A stretch of 64,000 nt of DNA from Paenibacillus pectinilyticus (GCF_001700435.1 NZ_LYPC01000002.1:62001-126000); one strand, 5' to 3'. Numbered from the stretch's first letter, positions 43,041 to 51,553 are shown. Made by a program: numbers and translations. The notes: generated by a model from the letters alone, not told the origin.

Positions 43041-43592
43041 TTATTTCGCACCACCGCAAGCAATCCGCTTGCCTGAATTACCGGATGGATCCGTCTTCAG
43101 ATCATCTTCCTTTTCATGAATCACCAAACTAAACCCATCTGGTTTAATAAGGGAATTTGGCTTGTCCGGTACCAGAACAGCAGACTTCGTAACTGCTCGG
43201 AATGTCCCATTACCTTGCGCATCAACAACTAGATTAGGGAGATCCCCAGCGTGAAACCCTTTAGGATTCAAGAAGCCATGTTCCTTCTTCTGCGGATTGA
43301 AGTGACTCCCAGCCGAGTCAAATGTAGGCGCTTCACATACCGCTTTCTCATGAATGTGAATGCCATGTACACCTGGCGGAAGGCCGCTTACTTGAACATC
43401 TAACTGCACACCGTCTTTCACCGCCGTCAATTCTGCTTTACCTACCGGTTGGTTGTTAGATCCAATAAGCGACAAGCTAACCGACGTTGGAGGCGGAGCA
43501 GCTTCTGTTACAGCCGTGGTTTTAGCCGCTGAGCAACCTGACAATATCAAGAGACTTACGCCAGCCGTCACCATGATTTGAATTTTTTTCAT
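43041..43592 (-). CDS. Cu/Zn superoxide dismutase-like lipoprotein (YojM-like)
   Basis: About 183 residues. Lipobox LILSGCSAAK, so membrane-anchored outside the cell. The SodC fold has copper/zinc ligands: HGIHIHE, SHFNPQKKEHG, FHAGDLPN and LVIHEKEDDLKTDPSGNSG. Disulfide cysteines are at CEAP and IACGG. All ligand positions seem present, unlike some Bacillus YojM homologues that lack copper ligands. ATG at 43592 with AGGAGG 9 bases before. It is co-directional with the Q-rich gene 22 bases downstream. Confidence 0.88.
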   Translation of the reverse strand: MKKIQIMVTAGVSLLILSGCSAAKTTAVTEAAPPPTSVSLSLIGSNNQPVGKAELTAVKDGVQLDVQVSGLPPGVHGIHIHEKAVCEAPTFDSAGSHFNPQKKEHGFLNPKGFHAGDLPNLVVDAQGNGTFRAVTKSAVLVPDKPNSLIKPDGFSLVIHEKEDDLKTDPSGNSGKRIACGGAK

Positions 43593-43705
43593 CTGTACAA
43601 TCCTCCTATAAAACCTCACATTGGTATAATCTACCCTTATGATGCACAACTGGCCTGCACGGTAACCGCCGTTATGATATAAAATTTTCTAAATCATCCA
43701 ACTAC

Positions 43706-43740
43706 AAAGCAAAAAGCCTGTCATCTTTCGATAACAGACC
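43706..43740 (-). terminator. terminator after gene 43771-44097
   Basis: Minus strand TCTGTTATC-GAAA-GATGACAGG stem followed by CTTTTTGCTTTG. Confidence 0.65.
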
Positions 43741-43770
43741 CGTGCTTTACGCTAATTATTTCCAACACGA

Positions 43771-44097
43771 TTATAAAATCGTCATAAGCTTCGCTATGAT
43801 TTGCAAATTTTCTAACTTCCGTTTATAGAAGTGAAATTCAACCTTCGTATGTTCTACGGCATCTTCCATTTGCAACACTTGCTTCTGCAAGTCTTTTGTA
43901 TGCGGCCACATTTCCGCTTGTCGCTGCAACTCATTTTTCCCATTAACGAGCCCCTCGCCAATCACTTCATATTCCTTCGTAAGCAGCATATGCTTTGCCC
44001 AATTCAATTCAGATAACGCATCTACATAAATAGCTTCGGCTTGCTTCAGTAGCTCTGGTACAAGTTGTAGCTCCAAAATAACATCCGACCGATTCAT
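43771..44097 (-). CDS. uncharacterised helical protein
   Basis: 108 residues, not recognised. Almost entirely helical with heptad character (LVPELLKQAEAIYVDALSEL, LQMEDAVEHTKVEFHFYKRK). AGGAGG lies just before the ATG. Own terminator at 43706. Confidence 0.65.
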   Translation of the reverse strand: MNRSDVILELQLVPELLKQAEAIYVDALSELNWAKHMLLTKEYEVIGEGLVNGKNELQRQAEMWPHTKDLQKQVLQMEDAVEHTKVEFHFYKRKLENLQIIAKLMTIL

Positions 44098-44336
44098 TCG
44101 GATTCCTCCTAATAGTTTTCATCGAAAACTAGCTTCGTCATCAGGCGATCAGATCTGAACTATGATGACTTTGCCTCATATATATTCTCACAAAAATAAA
44201 ACATGCCAAGTTGGAAAATCCCGCGTAAATAGGCCCTTTTCTCCCCTTATTCGACGATATATTCAACGCACTTTCGGCATTGTATGACAATCGAATCAAG
44301 ATTACATTAAATCTATTGAAAACCCTTTCAACCTAC

Positions 44337-44364
44337 TTGAATAACCTAATAGAACTGATACAAT
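44337..44364 (+). promoter_or_regulatory. sigma-A promoter of the acidic peptide gene
   Basis: TTGAAT, 16-base spacer, TACAAT at 44359-44364. The rest of the ~300-base divergent gap 44098-44395 shows nothing else I can support. Confidence 0.5.
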
Positions 44365-44395
44365 GTTACTATACGTAGCAGAGGAGGTGACAAAC

Positions 44396-44563
44396 ATGAG
44401 CCAAGAGGAAGAAGTAGTATCACAAAACGAAGAAGAAATCGCTGAAGAATCCACTGAAGAAGTGGTAAGTCAAGAGGCTGAAGAAGAGATCGCGGAAGCG
44501 ATTGAAGAAGCAGCAGCTTCAGAGGAAGACAGCGAACAATCCGAATCATCTGAAGAGGAATAA
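44396..44563 (+). CDS. very acidic 55-residue protein
   Basis: Starts MSQEEEV and continues almost entirely as Glu, Ser, Ala, Val and Gln; more than a third of residues are Glu. The ribosome site GAGGAGGTGA is perfect, with a plausible promoter and a terminator, so expression is likely despite low complexity. No homologue recalled. Probably intrinsically disordered or helical; a role as an ion- or protein-binding spacer is speculation. Confidence 0.65.
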   Translation: MSQEEEVVSQNEEEIAEESTEEVVSQEAEEEIAEAIEEAAASEEDSEQSESSEEE

Positions 44564-44589
44564 TGTAAACGCTCTCTTATATATAATAT

Positions 44590-44614
44590 CCCCCTCAACA
44601 TAACTGTTGGGGGT
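44590..44614 (+). terminator. terminator after the acidic peptide gene
   Basis: CCCCC-TCAACA...TGTTGGGGG stem followed by TTTATT. Confidence 0.75.
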
Positions 44615-44724
44615 TTATTGATTTTACATAGATAAAATTCATAAAATTTTTTTTGAAAATCACGAATAAATATTCTGAACATTCAAATAATACTGGTGTA
44701 CCATAAAAAAGGAGATGATTATGA

Positions 44725-44934
44725 ATGGCTAGATCTAACACTTTAGTCGTACAACAAGCAAAGGCAGCACTCGATCAAATGAAGTATGAAGTCGCTCAGG
44801 AACTTGGTGTCCCTCTCTCCCCTTCTGGTTACAACGGTAATTTGGCTACACGTGATGCTGGCTCAATCGGTGGCAACATCACGAAAAGATTAGTGCAAAT
44901 CGCTGAACAATCGCTAGGCGGCTACAAACGCTAA
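44725..44934 (+). CDS. alpha/beta-type small acid-soluble spore protein
   Basis: 69 residues matching SspA/SspB-type SASPs that coat spore DNA. The GPR protease site KYEVAQELGV and the DNA-binding block LATRDAGSIGGNITKRLV are present. AAAGGAGATG precedes the ATG. Upstream GAATA and AATAATA boxes about 17 bases apart could be a sigma-G promoter (weak). Expressed in the forespore by analogy. Confidence 0.95.
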   Translation: MARSNTLVVQQAKAALDQMKYEVAQELGVPLSPSGYNGNLATRDAGSIGGNITKRLVQIAEQSLGGYKR

Positions 44935-44961
44935 TCCTTTGATGTAGGAGCAAGCTCAACA

Positions 44962-45011
44962 AAAAAGACTGAATCACTCGATCCTCCTTAGAGTGACACT
45001 CAGTCTTTTTC
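44962..45011 (+). terminator. terminator after the SASP gene
   Basis: AAAAAGACTGA...TCAGTCTTTTTC with inner TCACTC/GAGTGA pairing. Confidence 0.85.
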
Positions 45012-45138
45012 TTATTTTATTCAAAACCCTCTGATTTTCCTTCAATTTCCTCACCACTTTGCTCAATCATGTATAAAAGACCACTTCCATCTAGTATGAT
45101 TACTTAGCTAGAATATCCGTTAAAGGAGTGTTCCTACC

Positions 45139-45429
45139 ATGACAACGCAATATGAAATTTTCCGTGATCCGTACCGTATGCTCATCTTATTGGCCACCTT
45201 AGTTAGCGAAAAACAAAACCAACCTGAGCTCCAATTTGACAACGTGCCTTTTTTTGAAAATGAATCCTTCCTTATTCAGCATGGCAAATTTGTGTACAAA
45301 AAGGACAACACTGAAATCACATGGTACCAATTTCTAGGAAGAGATATTGCTTGTAGTAATGATCTCTCTCGAGAAGCGTATAACAAAATGTTCGTTGATT
45401 GCCTTGCATCGTTGTATGATCTTACATAA
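45139..45429 (+). CDS. uncharacterised small protein
   Basis: 96 residues, not recognised. Acidic-aromatic soluble protein with YEIFRDPYRMLILLATLVSE and FFENESFLIQHGKFVYKKDN. AAAGGAG precedes the ATG and a shared terminator follows, so it is likely real. Confidence 0.65.
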   Translation: MTTQYEIFRDPYRMLILLATLVSEKQNQPELQFDNVPFFENESFLIQHGKFVYKKDNTEITWYQFLGRDIACSNDLSREAYNKMFVDCLASLYDLT

Positions 45430-45442
45430 GATTACATAACCA

Positions 45443-45479
45443 AGAAAAGGGCCCTACGTGAGTAGGACCCGCTTTTCCA
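45443..45479. terminator. bidirectional terminator
   Basis: AAAAGGGCCCTAC-GTGA-GTAGGACCCGCTTTT hairpin between convergent genes. Confidence 0.75.
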
Positions 45480-45490
45480 TTTTTACTACA

Positions 45491-45685
45491 CTACTTCTTC
45501 TTGACTTCTTCTACAAAAACATCGCTTGCATCACGCGTGCTGCCAAGCTCGAGAATCGTATATTTTTTCTCGCCAATCATTATCACATCTTCCACTTCTG
45601 GAAGCGGATCCCCTAGATACACTGTTCCTAAATAAACATTACTGCTCTTCAAACGCAAATTCCAACGATGCTGTTGTTTCGTCAT
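45491..45685 (-). CDS. uncharacterised small protein
   Basis: About 64 residues, beginning MTKQQHRWNLRLKSSNVYLG and ending VFVEEVKKK; a compact beta-rich pattern (VIMIGEKKYTILELGST). Not recognised. I use ATG at 45685 after GGAAAAAGG-type sequence; in-frame start at 45718 is less likely. Confidence 0.55.
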   Translation of the reverse strand: MTKQQHRWNLRLKSSNVYLGTVYLGDPLPEVEDVIMIGEKKYTILELGSTRDASDVFVEEVKKK

Positions 45686-45957
45686 AACCTTTTTCCTCCC
45701 AAACTCTAATGATCTCAAGGTACCATAAATTCACGCAAGATGAAAGCTATATGAGGAAAGTACTCGTGATTGTGGTGCATTTATTCAAAAGTCCAGTTTT
45801 TTTGTGATAAATGCAAGCAAGCCGTTAATACAACCACCACGATTTATACTCATGATGGTGTTTTCATAGCTTTCCGCTTCTTTGAGGTCATTCTGGTGAA
45901 TTTTATAAAGGGTTGAGAGATAAGATGTAATACTGCGTAAAAAAATTAACAGAGGAG

Positions 45958-45986
45958 TTGAAAAAAGTTTTTTTCCATTGTATACT
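45958..45986 (+). promoter_or_regulatory. promoter of tRNA-Val
   Basis: TTGAAA (45958-45963), 17-base spacer, TATACT (45981-45986), ending 19 bases before the tRNA. The upstream stretch 45719-45957 shows nothing supportable. Confidence 0.75.
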
Positions 45987-46005
45987 AAAAAAGTTCCCCA
46001 TTTAA

Positions 46006-46077
46006 AGGACGGTAGCTCAGTGGGAGAGCATTACCTTGACAGGGTAGGGGTCGTGGGTTCGATCCCCACTCGTCCTA
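46006..46077 (+). tRNA. tRNA-Val (GAC)
   Basis: Complete cloverleaf: acceptor AGGACGG / TCGTCCT, D-arm GCTC/GAGC, anticodon loop TTGACAG with GAC at 46038-46040, T-arm GTGGG-TTCGATC-CCCAC, discriminator A. CCA is not encoded. GAC reads Val codons GUC/GUU. Confidence 0.93.
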
Positions 46078-46085
46078 TATGAAAT

Positions 46086-46124
46086 AAAAAAAGTACTCGC
46101 GACTTACATCGCGGGTATTTTTTT
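46086..46124 (+). terminator. terminator of tRNA-Val
   Basis: TACTCGCGA...TCGCGGGTA stem followed by seven T residues. Confidence 0.85.
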
Positions 46125-46252
46125 GTCTTCTTATATCAAAAAGTCCTGGTCAAAAAGAAGTTGACATAATAATCTCCCTTTTACAGTATCTATTATTTCG
46201 CTTCTACTACTCCTACAGTTCATCCTATAATCTCAAAAAAGGGGTGATATCA

Positions 46253-46444
46253 ATGGGTTTCTTAATCGTTGTCGTTATTTTCGCGGTACTATTTGGGGTA
46301 TTCAAAAAAAGAAGCAGTGATTTAATATTCAAACGGTGTACATGTTTTTATTGTCCTCGCACCAATTTCATTTCCAAGTCCCATCTGATAACTTCGAGTG
46401 ATCTTCATCCGCCTCATAAACTCGCCCTATCCCTCTTTTCTTAG
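46253..46444 (+). CDS. possible small membrane protein
   Basis: 63 codons: hydrophobic N-terminus MGFLIVVVIFAVLFGVFKKR, then a Cys/Ser/His-rich tail with no protein-like pattern. GGGGTGAT lies 6 bases before the ATG. Only the first third looks genuine; the tail may be a degenerate or frameshifted remnant. Confidence 0.35.
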   Translation: MGFLIVVVIFAVLFGVFKKRSSDLIFKRCTCFYCPRTNFISKSHLITSSDLHPPHKLALSLFS

Positions 46445-46529
46445 ATATTCTTTCGAAATATCCACTAGTCTTGAAGCCCCAATTTAATTACAACTTATAT
46501 ATTGTCACTTCATAGTCATCTACCACATA

Positions 46530-47285
46530 CTACGGATTACCTTGACATTTCAACGTATTAAGTCGATTTGTAATCATTTGAATCGCTTCTATTTGTAAAG
46601 CTCCAGTATGTCCTAGATTTAAATCTCTTCTATTTTGCGCCGCAGGGAATGAGTCATGGTCTCTTGCAATGGTTCCATGATGAACATTCCAATAAAATCT
46701 GAAGCCAGTATGATCATTCAATTTAAAACTTACATGGATTGAGGTTATTCTAGCAGTGCTCCCCCTATCTACAAGTGTATACGCGACGGAAATGTGTTTT
46801 TCATAAATACCCATATAATCATATGAAGTATCTAGATATCGTTGTGTAGGGCTAGCACCCGAAAAAGGAGCTCTTCCAAGAGCTGTAATTGATAATACCC
46901 CATTGCTAACAGGAGCTGTAATTGAAGAAGTTCCATTTGTGGTGGTCATTTCTTTATAAAACACGTTTTTATAATAGTTACGTAAGTCATCTTTATCTAC
47001 ACCATGCTTTGATGCAATTTGCTTCGCATCTTCCATGAATAATGATTTAGGCTTCTTCTTTTCATTATAAAATTTCGTAAGATCATCCTTTAAATTCGTT
47101 TTATCTTCTTCACTTAATTGTCGTTGGATCATTGAATGATTTACAAATTGCGCAACCGCACGATTACCGACTGTCCGTTGTAAATTCATAATTAAACCTA
47201 TAGGACTAGAAGTAAGGGAGTTACTAAGACCAACATTGTTTTTATTCACTGAATGACTAACTTCTTTCTTACGTTGGGTATACAT
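46530..47285 (-). CDS. protein with eCIS-associated N-terminal signature and novel C-terminal domain
   Basis: About 251 residues. The N-terminal segment IGLIMNLQRTVGNRAVAQFV followed by IQRQ matches the LQRTxGNxAV-xxx-IQR tag common to DUF4157 proteins and other cargos linked to extracellular contractile injection systems. After a Lys/Glu-rich linker, a C-terminal domain (about 120-251) has aromatic and His residues (HHGTIARDHDSFPAAQNRRD) that I cannot place. No DUF4157 HExxH and no injection genes in the window. ATG at 47285 follows AGAGGAGC. AT-rich locus next to a tRNA. Confidence 0.6.
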   Translation of the reverse strand: MYTQRKKEVSHSVNKNNVGLSNSLTSSPIGLIMNLQRTVGNRAVAQFVNHSMIQRQLSEEDKTNLKDDLTKFYNEKKKPKSLFMEDAKQIASKHGVDKDDLRNYYKNVFYKEMTTTNGTSSITAPVSNGVLSITALGRAPFSGASPTQRYLDTSYDYMGIYEKHISVAYTLVDRGSTARITSIHVSFKLNDHTGFRFYWNVHHGTIARDHDSFPAAQNRRDLNLGHTGALQIEAIQMITNRLNTLKCQGNP

Positions 47286-47629
47286 ATATGAAGCTCCTCT
47301 ATATGATTGTGATAAGAAAATTTCACCATATAGGCTCTGTATTAGAAAAGAAGGTACCCCTCGCCAATTACTGGCTTTGAGCACCCTCTGTTGTTTGTTC
47401 AGTTTTGTTGTCTCACAATAAATATCCTCACCTTACGTTGTTAGTCCCACTTTACCACTTCGATAATAGGACTTTGCACACATGAAAATATCGATTACCT
47501 GTCACTTTTGCCGATTAATTTGAAAGCGCTGTACAGTAATGGAGAAATTTGAAGTCGTTTCCATTAAAATGAAAAAACTCTCCACAAGTAGAAGGACTCT
47601 ACTTCTTGAAAGCTCTTTGTCTAACCCTT
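47286..47629. other. intergenic stretch without supported gene
   Basis: 344 bases. It holds the upstream region of the eCIS-like gene and the terminator of the hydrolase gene. At 47521-47534 TGAAAGCGCTGTAC resembles cre at 12 of 14 positions, but it is not clearly attached to a promoter. A reading frame continues upstream of 47285 to 47384 but lacks a ribosome site. Confidence 0.5.
47572..47617 (-). terminator. terminator after the hydrolase gene
   Basis: Minus strand CAAGAAGTAGA-GTCC-TTCTACTTG stem followed by GGAGAGTTTTTT. Confidence 0.65.
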
Positions 47630-48460
47630 TTACACCCTCAACATCGCTTGAATCGCTATGATCGTCTCATCAATCGCTGCCCGTAATGCCTTGGTTTCCC
47701 CTTGAAAAGGATGCACACTGCCAAAGGTATGATTCCCCTCTGGAATTCTCACCCACGTAATCGCGGGGTTGTTCGCAACTAATTGTTCAGAGCCTCGAAT
47801 GCCCCGTTCGCTATCTTCTGTGCCTTGAACAAGAGTGATCGGGAAGCTAGCTCCACTAATCCTACCGATAATATCGAACCGTTCTTGGTTGTGTTCCATG
47901 TCTTCAAGAATTTCGAGATCCAACGGCATCATTTGCTTCGTACGCCCATTGAGCGTATAAGAACGCCCCGTAGCCATCATCTCTGTTTTGTTCTCTGCTG
48001 TTAATAAATCTACATTCGCAATGCCATTCCAACTAATGACACCCGCGATATCCTTGGGATGTTCTAACGCATAGATCAAGCTCACTCCTGCTCCTCTGCT
48101 ATGCCCTAGTAGAAGAATGGGTTTACTACCCGTCTCCCCTTTTCGAAGATCCACAATAACTGCTTCTATATCCTCAAGATCCCTCGAATACGTATCCCGC
48201 GCAAACTTATCCAGCTCTGTGAACTCCAGCCTATCCTCGCCTACTCCGTTATGGGAAAAATTCAACGCAATAACATCCACTTCGTCAGCCAATTCACTCG
48301 CTATATGGGGGAACATTCCCCAGTCTTTAAAGCCTTTGTACCCATGTAAAACGAGCAATACGCCTTGACTATCTCCTGTTTTGGCTTTATACACATCACC
48401 TCGGATGATACGTTCGTCAGACAATCGTAGTTTATAAGATGTTCTTCTATGATCTGCCAT
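47630..48460 (-). CDS. alpha/beta hydrolase
   Basis: About 276 residues, cytoplasmic. VLLVLHGYKGFKDWGMFPH is the oxyanion region, ALNFSHNGVG follows, the nucleophile elbow is LLGHSRGAGVSL, the acid lies in VQGTEDSERG and the His in EGNHTFGSVHP. Dienelactone hydrolase/BAAT-like; substrate unknown. ATG at 48460 with GAGGAA upstream; in-frame 48523 is an alternative. Confidence 0.85.
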   Translation of the reverse strand: MADHRRTSYKLRLSDERIIRGDVYKAKTGDSQGVLLVLHGYKGFKDWGMFPHIASELADEVDVIALNFSHNGVGEDRLEFTELDKFARDTYSRDLEDIEAVIVDLRKGETGSKPILLLGHSRGAGVSLIYALEHPKDIAGVISWNGIANVDLLTAENKTEMMATGRSYTLNGRTKQMMPLDLEILEDMEHNQERFDIIGRISGASFPITLVQGTEDSERGIRGSEQLVANNPAITWVRIPEGNHTFGSVHPFQGETKALRAAIDETIIAIQAMLRV

Positions 48461-48632
48461 CCCTAATTCCTCGCTTTCTTTCCGAGTCAGTCTTCCATAA
48501 GTATACTTTTTATATTTTATCACAATCTAACTCGGTCAAGAGATCACTCTGAAGCGCGATTTTATATTTTCAAGTAAAACAGCAAACACTTAGCTATGGC
48601 ATTAACCCCTATAGGAATAAGGAGGAAGCACC

Positions 48633-49772
48633 ATGTTATCAAACCGAAATCGCAGCAGACTGCGACTCCTACTTGCCCCCCTCCTTCTAGCTCAGTTACT
48701 GAGTCCAGGAATGAGCGAGCATGTTCAAGCGCAGTATACGGAGCCGATGCATAAAGAAGCTGCCACCGATGCGGCAACTTTTCGCTTACAGGTTAAAGCA
48801 GCTCCCGGAGCTAGGTACCAAACTGAATCTACTTTCGACGATAAATCCTTACAACGAGCGTTGGAATCCGCAGCTGCAGGTGTACCCTACATAGAACCAC
48901 TACTACCTGATACTACCCTTTCTTATTATAAAAAGGATCAGACTCAGCTCTTGGGTGTCACCCCCACCGGTGAGGCCGTCGATTTAGCTGCCAAGCAAAC
49001 GCTGCAGCTTTCCAGTAAGGCGCAGGCTGCGCTGCGAGAACAGGTACGAGCTCTGCGAGCCAAACATTACGGCGAACTGCTCACGTGGGAGGAAGCCTCT
49101 CTCGTGCTTCCCAAATTTAGTTCCTTCACCGTCCTCGATGTGGAGAGCGGTCTTAGCTTTGAAGGACAGCGCCGAGCGGGCTCCCATCATGCGGACGTAC
49201 AGCCGCTTACGAAAGCCGACTCCGCGACGCTCAAAAGCATCTACGGCGGCCAATGGAGCTGGGACCGCCGCGCGGTCCTTGTGAAGCTGAATGGCCGCAC
49301 GCTTGCCGCCTCCATGCATGGCATGCCGCATGGGGGCGATGGTATCCCCGGAAATGACTTCAACGGTCATTTCTGTATTCACTTCCTCGGGAGCGTGACC
49401 CACGGCTCCCGCTCTGTAGATCCGGCGCACCAAGTCATGGTGCACCGAGCTGCCGGCTTGCTGAACGACTACGTCAGCAAGCTCTCGCCTTCGGCGCTGA
49501 TCGACGTTTGGATCAGCGGCGCCCATCAAGGTGACCTGCAGCTATTGCAGGTCACCACAGGGCAAGAACAGGCGTTGCATGTGCGCAGCATGCGCCGCCT
49601 GTCTAAGGAGCAGGAGCAGGACGTGTCCCAGCTCCTGCAGCTCGACACCACCGTCGACGTCGCGATGACGGGGGCTAGATCCTCCGCGGTGTCAACTCGC
49701 CGCGTGCTCTTTCATCTCGAGCGCGCAACGCTGCAAGATCGATGGTTCATTCGCAGCGCGATCATCCAATAA
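48633..49772 (+). CDS. secreted protein with conserved GNDFNGHFCIHF domain
   Basis: 379 residues. Signal peptide (RLRLLLAPLLLAQLLSPGMS). The middle region (about 210-280) contains MHGMPHGGDGIPGNDFNGHF, CIHFLGSVTHGS and DPAHQVMVHRAAG, a Cys/His-rich pattern seen in cell-wall-associated Firmicutes proteins, often next to peptidoglycan-binding domains; I believe it is enzymatic but cannot name the reaction. The 3' half is much richer in G+C. Strong AAGGAGG. Confidence 0.65.
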   Translation: MLSNRNRSRLRLLLAPLLLAQLLSPGMSEHVQAQYTEPMHKEAATDAATFRLQVKAAPGARYQTESTFDDKSLQRALESAAAGVPYIEPLLPDTTLSYYKKDQTQLLGVTPTGEAVDLAAKQTLQLSSKAQAALREQVRALRAKHYGELLTWEEASLVLPKFSSFTVLDVESGLSFEGQRRAGSHHADVQPLTKADSATLKSIYGGQWSWDRRAVLVKLNGRTLAASMHGMPHGGDGIPGNDFNGHFCIHFLGSVTHGSRSVDPAHQVMVHRAAGLLNDYVSKLSPSALIDVWISGAHQGDLQLLQVTTGQEQALHVRSMRRLSKEQEQDVSQLLQLDTTVDVAMTGARSSAVSTRRVLFHLERATLQDRWFIRSAIIQ

Positions 49773-49777
49773 GCGCG

Positions 49778-49826
49778 AAAAGCCCGGCAACACTCGAGTT
49801 CGATCCGAGCGGCCGGGCTTCTTTGC
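49778..49826. terminator. bidirectional terminator
   Basis: AAAGCCCGGC...GGCCGGGCTT stem followed by CTTTGCTTTATTTT between converging genes. Confidence 0.8.
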
Positions 49827-49827
49827 T

Positions 49828-50580
49828 TTATTTTACCGTAATTTTACCTTTCATGAAATCCTTATGCGGTTCACAGTAATACGTATATACACCTGGTTGA
49901 TCAAGTGTAATGCTGCCAGATTCCCCAGCACCCAGCAACGGTATCTTAAAACTGCCATCATCGGCAACCGCATTATGCTTCACATTATCTTTATTCGTAA
50001 ACACGACCGTAGATCCCGCTTCAACCGTCAAATCAGCATTGCTAAACGCGAATCCTTCTATATTTATGTAATAGGTTTTACCAATTGCCTGACCGGAATC
50101 GCTGACTAGATTAACAGTCCGTGTTGCAGCATCATATTGCACGACGACACCAAACACTTCTGCCAGGAATCGTGAATGCACGAAGGTCGAACTATTAATC
50201 AACTGGGCTGGTCCCACCATCGTTACTTTGGTTCCATCCACATCCGCTTCGGAAGATCCAATCATCAGCTTGACCGTTTTGGAGCCCTTGTGCACGGTAA
50301 CCATTTGCCTATCGGCATCATAACTCACTTCGAACCCTAACCCTTCCGCAAAAGCGCGATAAGGAACGAACAACGAATCCCCAATCAAATAGGATTCATC
50401 CAGCGGCATCACTTTTCCATCCAGTGTGATTTTCATATCCGATTTCATCGGCTGCTCATAAGCGACCGTCCCCATAGATACCGGCATGACCATCTCATGG
50501 CCTTGATCTGCGGAGACAGGAACTACACCAACTAACAGCAATCCCATGCCAAGTAGTAACGTACATAATCTTTTTCTCAT
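49828..50580 (-). CDS. stalk-domain plus cupredoxin secreted protein
   Basis: About 250 residues. Signal peptide (LCTLLLGMGLLLVGVVPVSA), stalk domain at about 45-160 (ITLDGKVMPLDESYLIGDSL, FVPYRAFAEGLGF, STFVHSRFLAEVFGV, the last two paired halves), then a plastocyanin-like blue-copper domain (about 165-250) with the copper ligands H in VKHNAV and C, H, M in YYCEPHKDFMKG. Probably an extracellular type I copper electron carrier or copper-binding protein. ATG at 50580 with AGGAGG. Confidence 0.83.
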   Translation of the reverse strand: MRKRLCTLLLGMGLLLVGVVPVSADQGHEMVMPVSMGTVAYEQPMKSDMKITLDGKVMPLDESYLIGDSLFVPYRAFAEGLGFEVSYDADRQMVTVHKGSKTVKLMIGSSEADVDGTKVTMVGPAQLINSSTFVHSRFLAEVFGVVVQYDAATRTVNLVSDSGQAIGKTYYINIEGFAFSNADLTVEAGSTVVFTNKDNVKHNAVADDGSFKIPLLGAGESGSITLDQPGVYTYYCEPHKDFMKGKITVK

Positions 50581-50661
50581 ACCAAAATCCTCCTTCGATT
50601 TAAACATCTACTCCTCAGAGTAAACGTATCAATGGAGGATTCGGTTTACTTCGTGTCGCGA

Positions 50662-51405
50662 TTATTGTTCAGGTTGACCCGAAACCTTACGTAATGCATT
50701 CGCAAGTCGATGGAATTCATCTTGAGCTGGTTTAGAAGAGGTCGCCCCATAGCCTGCTGACAAAAAGGGAATAATCGCATTCGCATCTTTGGCGTTCATC
50801 GTGTAAGTAGGCGGTTCAGGCGTTATCCTCGTATTCCACCAACCTTCATTCCCATAAGACTCATCGTAATCCACAGCAATCCCATTGGCCATGACATCAT
50901 TTAAATACTGGTATATGTGAATGAACGTCGATTTCTTTCCACCACTCCAGGCATATGTTTGCCAAAAATGAGAGCACGCGCCTGCAGCATGGACAGCTTC
51001 CATCACGGCATAGGACCCATATACCCCTGTCGTATACGTCGGCGTCGCAGAGCTTGCACCTTGAATATAAGCGATTACCGTTGGCATTTCGGCTGGAGTT
51101 ACATCAAAATCAACGGCAAAATAAATACAACTGCCCTCTGGTTGTCCTACTTGAGAGGCAACTTGCAGCGCGGTAGCTCCATCGGCCAGACCTGCACTTC
51201 TTCCACCGAGTGCGCGATTCGCGGTTGTCTCAAAAACAGAAACGATCTGTAAACCTGCATCGCTAATAATACCTGCTTCCGTTTTCGTTAATGCTTTTGC
51301 CCCGCTCGGCACTAAATATCTACCCACAAATTTATAGCCATTACCGACGAAAGCAGCAGCTTTAGGTGCCGTCAGCGGTGTTGAACAATCAAACCCTTGC
51401 GTCAC
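50662..51405 (-). CDS. DUF1906 glycoside hydrolase-like protein
   Basis: 247 residues. GFDCSTPLTAPKAAAFVGNG, YKFVGRYLVPSGAKALTKTE, CIYFAVDFDVTP and GVYGSYAVMEAVHAAG mark the Rv2525c-type TIM-barrel family thought to act on peptidoglycan. No signal peptide is apparent; members may be spore- or phage-linked. GTG start at 51405 with AGGTGAAGG upstream. Confidence 0.8.
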   Translation of the reverse strand: MTQGFDCSTPLTAPKAAAFVGNGYKFVGRYLVPSGAKALTKTEAGIISDAGLQIVSVFETTANRALGGRSAGLADGATALQVASQVGQPEGSCIYFAVDFDVTPAEMPTVIAYIQGASSATPTYTTGVYGSYAVMEAVHAAGACSHFWQTYAWSGGKKSTFIHIYQYLNDVMANGIAVDYDESYGNEGWWNTRITPEPPTYTMNAKDANAIIPFLSAGYGATSSKPAQDEFHRLANALRKVSGQPEQ

Positions 51406-51553
51406 TTGCCTTCACCTACTTCCCGTTCTAGTACTGCTAGCTTATGCGTTGAGCAACCTCGGCGACACCACCATGCATCTAGAGTCCTGCTTTTGGGCTT
51501 GAAAAAGGAAAGATCCCTCTCCGAGGAGAAGGACCTTCTGGTTCATCTATTTG

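Noticed and set aside
46006..47629. tRNA-Val-associated mobile element carrying the eCIS-like gene
   Set aside because: AT-rich region near a tRNA, but no integrase, no duplicated tRNA 3' end and no direct repeats were found.
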